From: Azadirachta indica
Taxonomy: Eukaryota > Streptophyta > Magnoliopsida > Sapindales > Meliaceae
Reading direction: 5' to 3'
Assembly: GCA_022749755.1 (NCBI GenBank)
Contig: CM040449.1
Span: forward strand, 10,450,363 to 10,514,362
Length of the DNA stretch: 64,000 nt
Part shown: one piece after another, positions 11,563 to 23,914 of the stretch
How positions within the stretch are numbered: position 1 is the stretch's first letter
Layout of the letters: each line of letters opens with the position of its first letter
Notes under the pieces: model-generated
Database searches by the model: none
What the model saw: only the letters and a program-made list of their open reading frames with translations
What the model was told of the DNA's origin: nothing
Translations under genes and position numbers: made by a program

Positions 11563-13728
11563 TGGGATATTATCACATACCCCCCCTAAGTTATCTATTA
11601 CTATCATTTAAATAAAAAGTATCAAGAATATATCATTTACCTCCTTTGCTATTATATCAAGAATATATTGTTAGTTAACTGTTATCTTCTAGGATAAAAC
11701 AGTAAAAGAAGATAATATATTTGATATTTTCCCGACTAATACACTTGACCAAATGCAAACTCCAAGTCAATGAAGAGAAATGTTTGAAATTGTTGATTTA
11801 AAGCAAAAACCATATGAACACTATAAAATATTTCCTAAATTTAGCCGGAGGTCATCTAAATCTTGAAAAAAGAATTTGGGATCAATATTAGGAGAGTGTT
11901 TTTATTGCCAGTTTGCCATATTATTGGACACCCATTTCTCCGAGGAAGAATTAGAGGTGGGCTCTTTTGTTTTCTTTTTACATTTCTTTTTGTTTTCTTA
12001 TAAAATTGGAAAGTGTTTTGTTGTGCTTTCATGTTTGGTTTTGGAAGTTATTATAAGGAATATTTATTATTTTTGGTGTTGTAGATAATAATGCTACTGA
12101 AAAGGCATATGCAGAGATAATTTTGAACACAAAAAATAAGGTGCAACTCAAATAATGGTAGCGAAGTGCAAAGTGATAGACATTGAGAAGGATCTGAATA
12201 GCTCCAAAGAAGAAGCATTTCATTTAACTATGGTTGTAATAAATGATTGATTCAAAGGTAATATATAAAATATAAATTTAAATCAGTTATCTATCAATTT
12301 GATATTTTTGTTTTTTTAGGTTATACGCTTTGTTCTCTGTTGAAATTTTAGGAGATTTTAAGGCTTCAAATGGAGCTTTTTGTGTTGTTGAATCAAGTAA
12401 TATTAGTTTGAAATGTAGATTAAATTTTGGAATTAGGGATTATTAGCAAGTTGTTTAATGTTTGTTTGAATTTTTTTTTTTATTATTAGGTTGTTTGATC
12501 TTTTATTGAAATTTTCTTGAATTTCAATTCACAAATAAGTTGATGGCGGAGAAAAGTTTACCTAAAAGTGTGTGAATATGTTGGTAAAAATTGAAATTAA
12601 TATCAAGAAAATATGCAGTAGTCTCTGTTCATGTTAAGTGGAATGCAAATACTGCAATTTTATGGTTCATAATTCTTTACAATTCTAGTTTCTTATGAAA
12701 ATGTTTAATTTATAAATCTATTATATGCTTTTTTGAAATTTAAGTTTCTTAATTAGTAATTGATTTGAAAATTTTAGTTAGTTATTGTTGTTCTACTAGT
12801 TTTATTGAATTTTGTTATATATGAGTTTTTTCTTTAGAAGAGCGATTTTTATTTGTGCATATTTTATTTCATTTCATATATCGGCTTGCAAGCTTGTTAC
12901 AATCAAGGGAAAGATGTATGTTGATCGCAATGTCTTTCCATTAGTATTTATTTACAAGCACTTCAATATTAAAATGATATTCATAATTAACCGACCAACT
13001 AGAGAAATGGATACTACTGAAGAACAACATAAAATTTGGTAGAAGTTCTTGGCTTGATATTACTTTTTCTAATAGATTGTAGGCCATTTATTTCGATGAG
13101 CTTAAAGCACAGTTCCATAAGGCAAAGATGTTATAAACAGATCTCTAATGCTTGATTTTTTTGAAGGCTTGAATTCCTTCTCATGGTTGAACTGCTTGAA
13201 GCCATCAGAGATTGATATGTGTTGTTATGTTATAAGCTTGTAGTTGACTTGGTTATATGTGTTGGAAGGTTGTTGAGGCTACAGTTTTTGTGGTATTCAA
13301 TTTATTGTAAATTAAAATGGAAGGGATGATTTGGAATTATGTAAACCATTTCTGACCTTGCATGTGTGCTTTTAAAGTGCCAATATAATGTTGTCAATGG
13401 GAAAAAAAAATGTAATTGCTGGGTTGATTGTGTCATGTATTCAATTTATTATAAAATTTTCAAATTCTAAAGAGTAACATGGTTTTTTTTTTTTTTTTTT
13501 TTTATCATATTTATTATATTGAAAAGGCTAAATTATATGCTTTTGAAACAACTAAATTAGTGTCAGACTATTCTTTTAATAAAATGTAAGGAGTTGAGGG
13601 CATTTGAATAATTGCATGTTTAAAGGTTAGTCAATTAACAGTTAAGGGAAGTTAAGTAATACATTTTTGATACTTTCTATCTAAGTAATAGCAATAAATA
13701 CCTCAAAGGAGGTATGTGATAATAATCC
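11563..13728. mobile_element. Mutator-like non-autonomous element (2166 bp)
   Basis: A 9-bp TSD with one mismatch flanks the element: ATAGGAGAT (11554-11562) and ATAGGAAAT (13729-13737). The left end TGGGATATTATCACATACC matches the reverse complement of the right end GGATTATTATCACATACC. Weaker inverted similarity continues for about 100 bases (CCTCCTTTG, AAAGTATCAA). The interior holds only short open frames (for example 11876-12088 and 12812-13042) with no transposase motif, so it depends on an autonomous partner elsewhere. It shares termini with the elements at 9816 and 55700. Confidence 0.7.
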
Positions 13729-13739
13729 ATAGGAAATTT

Positions 13740-16700
13740 AATTTTTTTTCATAACTGGTCATTGGTGAATTGTACCTCTTTGATCACATTTTCACTATAT
13801 TTTTTAAAACTTTCAATTTATAAAAATATTTATTTTAGATCTTCTTTGAAAAACACAAAATTAATGAATCATATTTATAGAAGGATAATAAGATATTTTG
13901 CTTTGTCTTTTGTTGTTTTTTTTTTTTTTTTTTTCAATTTCACTTTAAATCTCAATAGAAAAGAAAGAGAAAATATTTTCTCAGCATAATCGTCACCTTT
14001 TTTCTTTTGTGTATAGAAAATAAAGTAAGAAATGAAATCAAAGTGACATAATTTAATTATGACTAACTGTTTGAGAAGTTCAAATTGTAAACTTTGTAAA
14101 GAGAAAAGTAAGTTTAACAATTGGGCCTTGATTTCGACGTACTTTTCTGGGCCAAATATAATTGTTTTCCTTTTCTCTTTCCTTTTGAACTTCCCTTGAA
14201 ACGGGCCGCGTCTACCTGTAAAACAAAAGCTACCCGAAACCTTGTAATTTGACTTCACATTTTGGGGAGAGCATGTGAATAGGGATGGCAACGAGTCAGG
14301 GCGCGTGTGGGGAGACATGCCCCATTTTTTATCTTATTTTCTATTTTAATTCTGTTCTTTATTTTATTTTTTACTAAATTTAATGAAACGTAGATAAAGA
14401 ATTTTCATGTGAAAAATAAATTTTCTAATCTTATATCAATTTTTTATTTTATATTTTTTTATAAATTAATTTTAATAATATAATAATTTAATTAATTTAA
14501 ATAAAAATATTATTAATTTATTATTATAAATACAATACAAAATCTTTTACTTTTTATTTATATGTTTTATTTTTTATAATATTAATTCATGACTTTATAA
14601 TTTTTTATTTTTTTAATTATATTTAATTATAATATATAATTTTAGAAATTATAATATAAAATTATATTTATATATATAACTTAATTTATAAATTATAATA
14701 TATTTATATTATATTTTACTAAAAAATAGGTAAGTAAAAGATAAATTAATTTTTATCTCATTAATAAATTAAAAATTTTTTTTTTTTTAATTTTTATTCT
14801 ATTTTTATAAATTTATTCAAATTCTCCTTCATTTAGGGTGGATGGCATAAAAAAATTTTATCATCACTACGTGTGAACCATGCCGGCTTTGCGTTCCACT
14901 CCATTTATTTATTTAATTTATTTTTATGCGTTTTGGGGAGAGCACGTGTGACGACGCCGAATGATAAATTAAAAATTAAAAAGAGAAGCTACATGCCATT
15001 TCCCTTCCGTCGGTTAACCGACACCAAAGAAAATAATGTCAAATAAATAAATAAATAAATATAAAAAAATAATGAAAGCAAATAACGTCAATTAATGCAA
15101 TTGACAATGTGGAGAAATATTAACAAATGGGCAAGAGGTAACATTCTAAGGATTGGAAACTTCGGCCCCAAAAGAATAAATAAATAAATAAATAGTTTGC
15201 TTTGCATTTCGTGTCCTTTAAATTCTAACCCTGGGACCATCGAAACAAGAGCTTTTAGTTTGGATAAGTACAGACCAGACAACAAATAAAGGAAAGAGAA
15301 GAGAAAAGAAGATGATTAAAAAAAAAAAAAAAAAGGGAAAAGAGATCCGGTCAGAAGTTGTCATACTGTTGTTTTAAATTTTTATAGTAAATTATTTTAT
15401 ATGATGTAATTTCATATTTCCTTATAAGTTTGTAGATACTATATTATGAATTAGTAATTATTATTATTATTATTATTAAATTGATGTAAGAAAGTGATCC
15501 TAAAAAATAAAAAAATCAACCAAATTGTAAAAATTATTTTAGGATGCTCAAATAGATGTTTATATCCATTTGCGTTAATGTTTTTAAAAAACTAAAAAAT
15601 TAAATATTTTATTTCATTTAAAATTTAAATTAATGTTTATAAAATTCTTGAAAGTATTAATTCAATTAATTATTTTTTGAACTGAGTTTAAATAATAATT
15701 TTTATTTAAATATTATCTTTATAAATATAATAAAAAAAAGTGCATCATAACATATATCGTATTTTTGTAAATAGTTGATTATTATAAAAATGTTATATTT
15801 TCATAATTTTTAAATGTTATTATAATGACATAATTATTGACATAAAATAATACTTGATAAATAGAGATGTGTTGTGTCATGATAGATGTAAGCAATGGTG
15901 ACTTTAGAATGTGATTTCTAAAACTGCCCTTACATATAAATATATAGTAAGTATTATCTAAATTTTATTTTTTAGATTTTTAGTAATGCTAAAAATAAGA
16001 TAAGTAAGAGATAATTAATATTTTTGGAAGATAATTTTCTTATCCTTTTAAAACTTGTAAGAATGGACAAATATATATAATTGTGTAAATAGAGATGTGT
16101 GAATATATATTTTATAGTTTTTTTGTATGATTTGATAATTAGTATTTGAGTGTCAAAAAGATCTTAATGTTTGGTTATATTTTTTTTTAACTATGAAATA
16201 AAAATAAAGTAGTTGGTGTGGAATTCCAAATTAGAAGTATTTGAAATGAAATTTAAAAGTCTGCAGATTTTATAAATTTGACATTATTTTCAGGTTTATA
16301 AAATAAAATATATGCTTCTTGTAAAATCTATTTTTTCAATAGGATAAGGACGAGTGAAACAATGAGTGGTGGGGCAATCACATGAAAAAGAGTAAGAGCT
16401 CCAGGCCTTGGAGCAGGTGAGATAAAGCGTGTGAAAAAGAGAAACCATGTGGAATCTCACGGCATGAACAGTAGCCACGTAATGTTGATTTTTGTACGGT
16501 TTATGACAATATCTTAAACCAAATGACTATCCTTTATCTTTTTATATCACGCGTAATGGTCGCACGTGCGAGAGAGTGAGAATAAAATCCGGCCGAGATT
16601 TAAATGCTGGGGTCCTCAATTCATTAATACTTCAGCTTCTAAATTCTAATGACACCGCTTCGAATCTTTTTATTTTATTTTATTTTTTTAATATAACCGA

Positions 16701-17640
16701 ATATTAGAAATATCAAAATATTTCTGTATTTCTTAATAATGTGTTAAATATACGAGAAAAATATCTTTGTATCCACGTCAAATAACAACTCAAAAAAAAA
16801 AAAAAAAAGAGATCAACAATTCATCTACCGTATACTCATTGTATATATATAAAACGCGTTTTTCAAATCAAGGCAAGAAGAAAAAATTAAAAGAAAAAAA
16901 TATTTTAACATCTTCAAAGTATTTTCATATGAATTTTTTAAAGTTATGTATTATTCAAATCTATTAATATGAGACTGTATAGATATAACTATAAATTATA
17001 ATTATTATATCTATTATGTTATTTTAGCTATAATAAAATAATATGAGATATTCATTTAAAATTTTCTTTTACAAATAAAAAAAATCATTTACAATTGATT
17101 ATTTTTTCTTTTTAAAATTTAAAAGTTAATTTATTTAATATTTTTTTTTTAATTTTAAATATTTAATTATTATTCGACTCCACCAAATCTTAGATACGAT
17201 GTTTTATTTATTTATTGATTTATTTGTTTAAACTACCAAGCATTTGAAAATATGACCATTTAATTAATTAATATAATTACTCGAAAAGAAAAAGCTGCTC
17301 CTTGATTATTATTTTGGAATATTATATTTTATGTTTGTGGGGAAGGAGGCAGGTGGGTACGGAAGCAAGTTGGTTCTTTTTGGTACTTTAAATCCATTCA
17401 TGTAAATAAGACAGACAATTAATAATTAATTATACTTAATTACTATCTAATTATTTAATCAATTAGATAATTTCCACTAGAGTAGAAAATGATTGATCAT
17501 CAAATATTTCTTTATTTCCTCCTATAACTTAGTTCCTTAAATGTACAAGAATGTTAGCTAGCTAGGGCATAGTATCACCTTGATTCATGACCCTTGATCA
17601 GACAAATTACCCAGAAATTAAAATACCTTGATTCATTTTA
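13740..17640. other. Gene-poor AT-rich region
   Basis: No convincing coding exon was found. At 14282-14880 a segment starts AGGGATGGCAACGAGTC and ends near GGTGGATGGCAT, reminiscent of a dispersed plant repeat. Homopolymer A/T tracts and short (TAAA)n and (ATT)n runs (15045-15060, 15455-15475) are scattered through the region. Open frames here contain long Lys or Phe runs from poly-A/T and are not believable. Confidence 0.5.
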
Positions 17641-17648
17641 ATTTTTTC

Positions 17649-17650
<2 letters not shown>

Positions 17651-17706
<56 letters not shown>
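17651..17706. repeat. Compound (CT)15(AT)13 microsatellite
   Basis: A perfect CT run at 17651-17680 is followed directly by an AT run at 17681-17706. It is likely hypervariable. Confidence 0.95.
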
Positions 17707-18159
17707 CTACTCTTTATAGTTGTGCCTCCTCTTACTAAATTATTACTTCTGAAAATTTAAGTTAACAAATCAAGACATAAAATTAATATTGGTAATGAAT
17801 ATAAAATTTAATGTGATGTGATCTGATATTATAAGAAGCACAAATACCTTGTGTTTGTGATATGTAAACTGAATGTGGAAATTGAAAATGAAAATTTTCA
17901 AGTACGTACGTATGTAATTAATGAGCAAGTATAATAATCATCTTTGAATTATGGGGCTTTCATTAGAATATTAGGTGCAGTCAACAAATGACCAGAACGT
18001 TCTTATTCTCCGCTGCCCACGCTTTGATTTCGATCGAGTCTCCTTCCACAGACAGAGAATTGAGTTCGTAAAGGTGCAGTTTGCCAAAATGAGTTACTAA
18101 ACGACAATTAGTAAGTAATTCAACTTGTGTCAAGAAGCTTGCCAGAAAGTGCTTTTGTT

Positions 18160-18160
<1 letters not shown>

Positions 18161-18194
<34 letters not shown>
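18161..18194. repeat. (AG)17 microsatellite
   Basis: An uninterrupted AG run. It creates the Ser-Leu run in a spurious minus-strand open frame (17981-18274). Confidence 0.95.
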
Positions 18195-18198
<4 letters not shown>

Positions 18199-18370
18199 AC
18201 CAAAATGAGAAAACTGCTTTCATGAAAATGTTGAAGTGACCTTGTACTCTAAATATTCTTATGCTACCTCTCACTTCGAATAGCTTTACCTGAAAGAAAA
18301 GAAAAAGAAAATGAAGAATTCATATGCTTGACCATAGACATAAGTATTTTTTTTTTTTTTTTAATGTAGA

Positions 18371-18530
18371 TTAATGTAACTTTAATTAGGAAACATCCAA
18401 GCAACTTCCTTATTCATGTAATTAAAATTATTTTCAGGAATTATATTAATTAACTAAATGGTTATATTTTCAAATGCTTCGTAGTTGTTCCCACCTTCCA
18501 AAGGCCATTGATTTTCTCTCACAACATGCT
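18371..18530. repeat. Dispersed duplicate, copy 1 (partner at 21225-21365)
   Basis: About 150 bases, including TAATTAGGAAACATCCAAGC and AAAGGCCATTGATTTTCTCT, are nearly identical to 21225-21365 in the same orientation. The sequence is non-coding. It shows that a local segment was duplicated at about 2.85 kb spacing. Confidence 0.8.
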
Positions 18531-18789
18531 TCCATCAATATTACCTAGTTATACCTCAGGAGTCAAAAAGTGCTACAAAATCGTGAAAGAGGAAAAAATT
18601 CCAATGAAATCTCAATCACATAAAATTTTGATAACAGTGAATTGACCCAATTGTCCTCCCTAAATTTAAGGGATTTAGAAATATTTCTTAAAAAGTATTA
18701 GGGGCAAATTAGAATTAGACCTAAATATGTCAGTCTCTAAATAGCTGCTAAGCTCTTCACCAAGCTAGCGAGAGGTATTCATAGTTCAA

Positions 18790-19050
18790 ATGGAGAAGCC
18801 AATGAAAGTGATCAGTTCGAACAGGAAGAACCGAGGTGGTGGCGAAATGGGCGGAGCCGCCACAGAGCGACGGTTCATATCAAAGAAAGGAAGCGTGATT
18901 CCTGCAAAAAGGAGTTCAGTGAAGAGAATGATATTCGATCAATTTGTTCAATCTCTTGCTGCTCTTTTTGGTAATTCAGTGAAGAAACAGATCTCACCCA
19001 AATCTTCAAACAAAATTAATGTTAAGGCGGCTGTATTTCCATATCCATAA
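18790..19050 (+). CDS. Small basic hypothetical protein (86 aa)
   Basis: An ATG in a fair context (caaATGG) opens 86 codons with coding-like composition. The protein is rich in Lys, Arg and Ser, with a glycine cluster near residues 16-24 (RGGGEMGGA), a central RRFISKKGSVIPAKR stretch and the hydrophobic segment FDQFVQSLAALFGNSV near residues 50-65. There is no signal peptide or membrane span. A TATA-like CTAAATAG lies about 55 bases upstream (around 18735). I do not recognise the family. Its balanced composition differs from the AT-biased random frames nearby, which favours a real single-exon gene, but this is not proven. Confidence 0.5.
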   Translation: MEKPMKVISSNRKNRGGGEMGGAATERRFISKKGSVIPAKRSSVKRMIFDQFVQSLAALFGNSVKKQISPKSSNKINVKAAVFPYP

Positions 19051-19059
19051 TCAGTTTTT

Positions 19060-22000
19060 GCTTCACTGTTTTAGATTGTACAAGAAAAAGGGTCACTTTT
19101 TTTGGACGAATGCTACTCATGCTTTCAATATCTATGTTTTCATCTTTTGTGTTTTGATAAATAATTTGTTGTCTATACTTGTTTTGTTTGACCCTTTTTA
19201 ATTTTTATTCAACGAAACGGTATTGTTTAAGCTAAATGTATTAACAGTTGCCTGACCATGGATTCAATTCTTGTCGTGATAGTATATTCCAATCATTTAT
19301 TTTACACGTTTCCTATTGTGGATTGTCTCAAATTAGGGTTTACACTTTAGATTTGCTAACGCTTAATTATTAGCATTGAATACTTGGTGTCGTACATGTC
19401 ACACTCAGATCGATGTATACATATCAGAAGATGGTTAATAATTATTAATATTTGGTCTCGTTGGGGAGTGTATTCCAAATTAAGTTGAATCTTAATTTCT
19501 CTTTTATTTGATTAATGTTATACTAATTAAACCTAATTGATCAAATGTGATCCTTTATAAATAGAAAAAGAACCAAATTAAAAAAATTTTTAATTATAAT
19601 TTGTACGGTGAAAACAAATTATATGAGTGGTTAATGAAGCAACTCCCATGTATTGAGCAAGTTGTATATGTATATAAATTCTAGTATTTTACTATCATTT
19701 AATGGAAGTTTATTTTTTTTTCTAGCTTTTAAATTTTCTATAAATATAAAGATTAAGATGTTTAATATCTAAATTGAATAGTAATCATAATAATATGTTA
19801 TTACAAGTTTATAATTAAAGTTAGCTAAAGCCAAAAGGAGACTAAAACTGAAATCCATACATCATTTTTGGAAAAAAAAAAAAAAGTCTCAATAAAACAG
19901 AAGACCTAATCTTACCTTAATCAATTAATGAAATACTTCGCAAAATGGTGTGATACAATAAAATTAATCATATCTTTACATTAATTTACACATTCTTTAT
20001 CAATTTAATCAAATTTCTTGGAATTTATCTTTTTATGTATTTTTATTTTTATTTTTTAAAACCTTCGAAGAATTAATGAAGATGCTGTTTTTTCATTTTC
20101 CATGATTTATTTACTTATTAGTCAATGTTGGCAAAACGTAGATATCATTTTAATTTTTAAAAAATTATTTTAAAGAAACAAGTCGTTGCACGTTATCTGA
20201 TAAGATGCATGAGAACACCAGTCTTAAATTAATATATGAATTTAATTTGTACGTTATTTCAAATAAAAAAAAGAAGAATAAAAGTTTCGACGGTGAAACA
20301 TTTTTCGCTTTCTGACAACAAGAGAGTTGGAAATTTGGTGTGTGAAACAATTATCCCATGCAAATTATACACGAATAAATGCATCTGAGTTGAAAAAAAT
20401 AATTGATATAAAATACTTTTATTCTTCTTATAAAATACTTTTCATAATTTAGTTAATTAATTAAAAGTATATTATCAGTCAACTCTAGAGGGAATATTAA
20501 TAATCAAGAGAGGAAAGCAATTCTTTCAAGTAAGAAAATTCCATGTATTCAGCAAGCTGTATACATAAATTTTACTATCATTTTAATGGAAATTAATTAA
20601 TTAATTAATTAATTAATTTTTGCTATGGAGTTTAAATGGCCACGTAGCCGGTGATTTCCAAAAAGCAAATGAATGCATTTTGGAAATTCTAGTTGAACGG
20701 CTAGGATGATGGGAATCGTTGGATTAGTGATCAATTTTATAGGATTTATTAAACAGCTTTGCTATATGTAGGATAGGATTGTGTCACTGCTAAAATAGAC
20801 TTCCTTCTTTCATTTTCTTTGGCGTGTTGTATTACCCGTCGTATTCTTCTGTTGTTTGTTTGTTTTATTCATTCATTTTTCACTTGTGAAATAAAATTAC
20901 TAGTAATAGTATAAATAAAATTAGTGATTCTTTAATTATTGTAATCTAATCAAAATTAACTTTTAGCAAAGTTTGGTCTAGTATATATATTAAACTAAAT
21001 AAAAGGTAAATTTTTCAGAACGATTTTAGAAATTTTAGAAATTTGTTTATTTATCTATGCATATATAAGAGATTCACTATTTTATATATATATATAGGAT
21101 AATTTTGATAATTTTATAGGTACATCAATAAAAGAATTAGCACATTAATTTAAGTAATATTTTGACAGTAGTTGCCTTCGGTATTCTTGACCATAGAACA
21201 TAGATCTTTTTTATGTATGTTGATGTTATCTTAATTAGGAAACATCCAAGCAACTTCCTTATTCATGTAATTAAAATTATTTTGAGTAATTATATTAATT
21301 AATTAATTAATGGTCATATTTTGTAGTTGTCCCCACCTTCTAAAGGCCATTGATTTTCTCTCAACTTTTGTTGATTGTGATGATCCCAATATGCACGCAT
21401 CAATTGTTGTCTAATTTGATGTTAAATGCCCTCTAAAATATAAATATGGAAAGAAAAAGTGTTGTTTCAGATTTTTTTTGTTGACCGATACGTCAACAAG
21501 CTGAATACAAAAGAAAAGAATATTTCTCTCGAATAATTAAATGCTAAAATATGAATTATATATATATTTATATAGATATATATTTCAATCATTTTATATA
21601 TATATATATAAATATAGATATATATTTTAACTATTTAAAAAAAAAAAAAAGAAAAACTCTGCTGCCGTAAGTGCTTTTGACTCTGTCCACATTCGGGTTT
21701 AAAATTATGAAGACTGGCTTTAAAATTATGAATTATGAAAAGCAAATCAAATGATTTCTCTGTGCATGCACCTGCAAATTCAAACTGTGCTGATCAGCTA
21801 TCAAAAGAGAATGAAATAGAAAAAAAAGAGTTTAATATTTAGTATTGTTAAAATTAAAGGAAAAAGAGTTTTAAGAGTCTCTAACACCGTCGACTAGAAA
21901 AATAATTGTCGCTTTTAATTAAATTTGACAGAGATTTTTTTGAATTTTTTTTGGTTGATTGATAGAGTTGTTTGGTATGACAGAGAAAGGGTTCTGTTCT

Positions 22001-22260
22001 TTATTTCGTGCATAGTAATAAAATTATAATTTTAAATATGTTTTAATTTATAAAAACATATGGTAATAGTAAAATAATCCCCCGGTAATGTTTCTTGGTT
22101 AATTTATATCAATGAATTATAACCATAATTAATGATGTATTAAATTAATATATAATATTGTTATGTTAATTTATTATATGAATGCAAGTATAATTTGAGT
22201 TGGCTGTTGACCTTATATTCACATTAGCATATTTGATTTCCGACCCAAACTCTCTCACTA
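19060..22260. other. Gene-poor AT-rich region with dispersed duplicates
   Basis: No gene was seen. Contents: a second copy (21225-21365) of the 18371 repeat; a pair around CCATGTATTGAGCAAG (19648) and CCATGTATTCAGCAAG (20542); an (ATTA)n run at about 20592-20618; and a segment at 20625-20750 (GTTTAAATGGCCACGTAGCC onwards) related to 32710-32890 and 39390-39600. Confidence 0.55.
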
Positions 22261-23830
22261 ATCAAGTCATCTAACACAAAACCCAGAAACTGTAAATGTC
22301 AAAGAAAGACAGAAAGAAAGAAAGACATAACAAATGTATACCTAGTACTTGGATTAAGTTATTTCCAAAACGTACCTTGTAGTTATTATTTGTCAAAAAA
22401 AAAAAACTAATAATAAGAGAGTTTACATCGTTTGATTTTGAGCAGCCAGTCATGGAAGTAAAAAAGGAACTACTAATACAAAACTGTTTAATTAATTATC
22501 TCTTTCTTTCTTGTTGCTCAGTAATTTCTCATGTAGCACAATTACTATCCTTCTGATTTTAATTAACCTAAGCTAGATTCAGCCTTGAGTATCTGACTGA
22601 GTATTTTTTAATACACAAGTCTCGTGTTAAACAAATAAAGATATCAAACACCTATGTATACGAGATGAAACAGACATAAACTAACTTCAAGAATTAATCC
22701 AAAAATGACGAATGATATGTATTATTCTGATCATGAATATGATTAATCCGTCCAAATGGGTCACTTTTCGGCTATTTTGTAAGGCAATAATGAGGGAAGG
22801 GAGGACAAATTTTACCACATCTATATATTATATATATAAATGACTTGAGAATAACTTACCCATTATGGAATGTGATAAACTGCCAGTTTAAGGAAGTTTT
22901 CAAATCTCAATTGGGTATATGCAACATGTACTGTGGTCAGGTAATATCCCAAACTCTGGTAATCATCCTGCAAGTCACACAAGCAATGATATGAACGTTC
23001 ACACCAACTCCAATCATACTTACACAGAATTGAGTTCCAAATGAAAAGTTACACAGTCAAAGGATGAATATTATCATAACTGCCCATAAACTCCAGCTAA
23101 ATGAAGAACAGGAATAATTTATATGGCTGAGGAGGATTTTCTCGTCTTCTTGTCCTATTTTCTCTCTCTTTTTCTTTTCTTTTTTTTTTTCCTTTCTTCT
23201 TATCAATTTTAAGATGAAAAATAAAAGGATTCAACATTAAGCTTAGATGCTGAGGGAACAGGTCAATGAATTTATAGTACACACCTAGATAGGAACACAA
23301 GATTTACAAGGTTGAAAAATATTTGTATGGAATGAGGAGTATACACTTGAGCAGAAGCAATACATACCCTCAAGATGATGATAGACACCTATTATGATAA
23401 AAATAGTTCTTGGGACTCCATTGGCACAAGTGTTCTACGGTTCCTGGTCGCATTGATCATTGAGATGAAAAATCGACACCCACCAATTTTGTATTCTTCT
23501 AGAGAATTCCTGTGCCCAAAAGCTTCTTACATTTACCTGACGGATATTCCTTGTAAGAACATGCACATGGGATGCCTGGATGAAGTTAAATCAACAAAAT
23601 TATCTATTACGATATACTGCAGAAATAAGTCTGTTCATGTTTATGAGATGATCTCGCCAGAAACAATCTAGAGTCTCGACAAGAATGGCCCTCTGTATTC
23701 CAGAAAAGAAAATCAAGTGAGAATGCATATAAAATTTCTGGACAGCCAGTAAAACAAGCAGGATTCTTCCAAGGGAAAACAAACTATAGAAGACAGAAAA
23801 CTTCTGTTGTACAGTTCCATGGAATCCAAA

Positions 23831-23914
23831 GATTATGAAGTGAATTACAATCAACAAACTCTAAATTGTGCTGATTATGAAGTGAATTACAATCAACAAA
23901 CCCTAAATTGCTCA
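23831..23914. repeat. 42-bp tandem duplication
   Basis: GATTATGAAGTGAATTACAA starts at 23831 and again at 23873, with copies differing at a few positions. The related second SECA2 copy near 54.5 kb does not contain this repeat, so it arose after the two blocks separated. Confidence 0.85.

Noticed and set aside
13762..14318. Overlapping frames of 75 and 147 codons
   Set aside because: Dominated by poly-T/poly-A tracts (Phe or Lys runs), with no family resemblance.
17981..18274. 97-codon minus frame
   Set aside because: Much of it is the (AG)17 microsatellite read as Ser-Leu, with no other motif.
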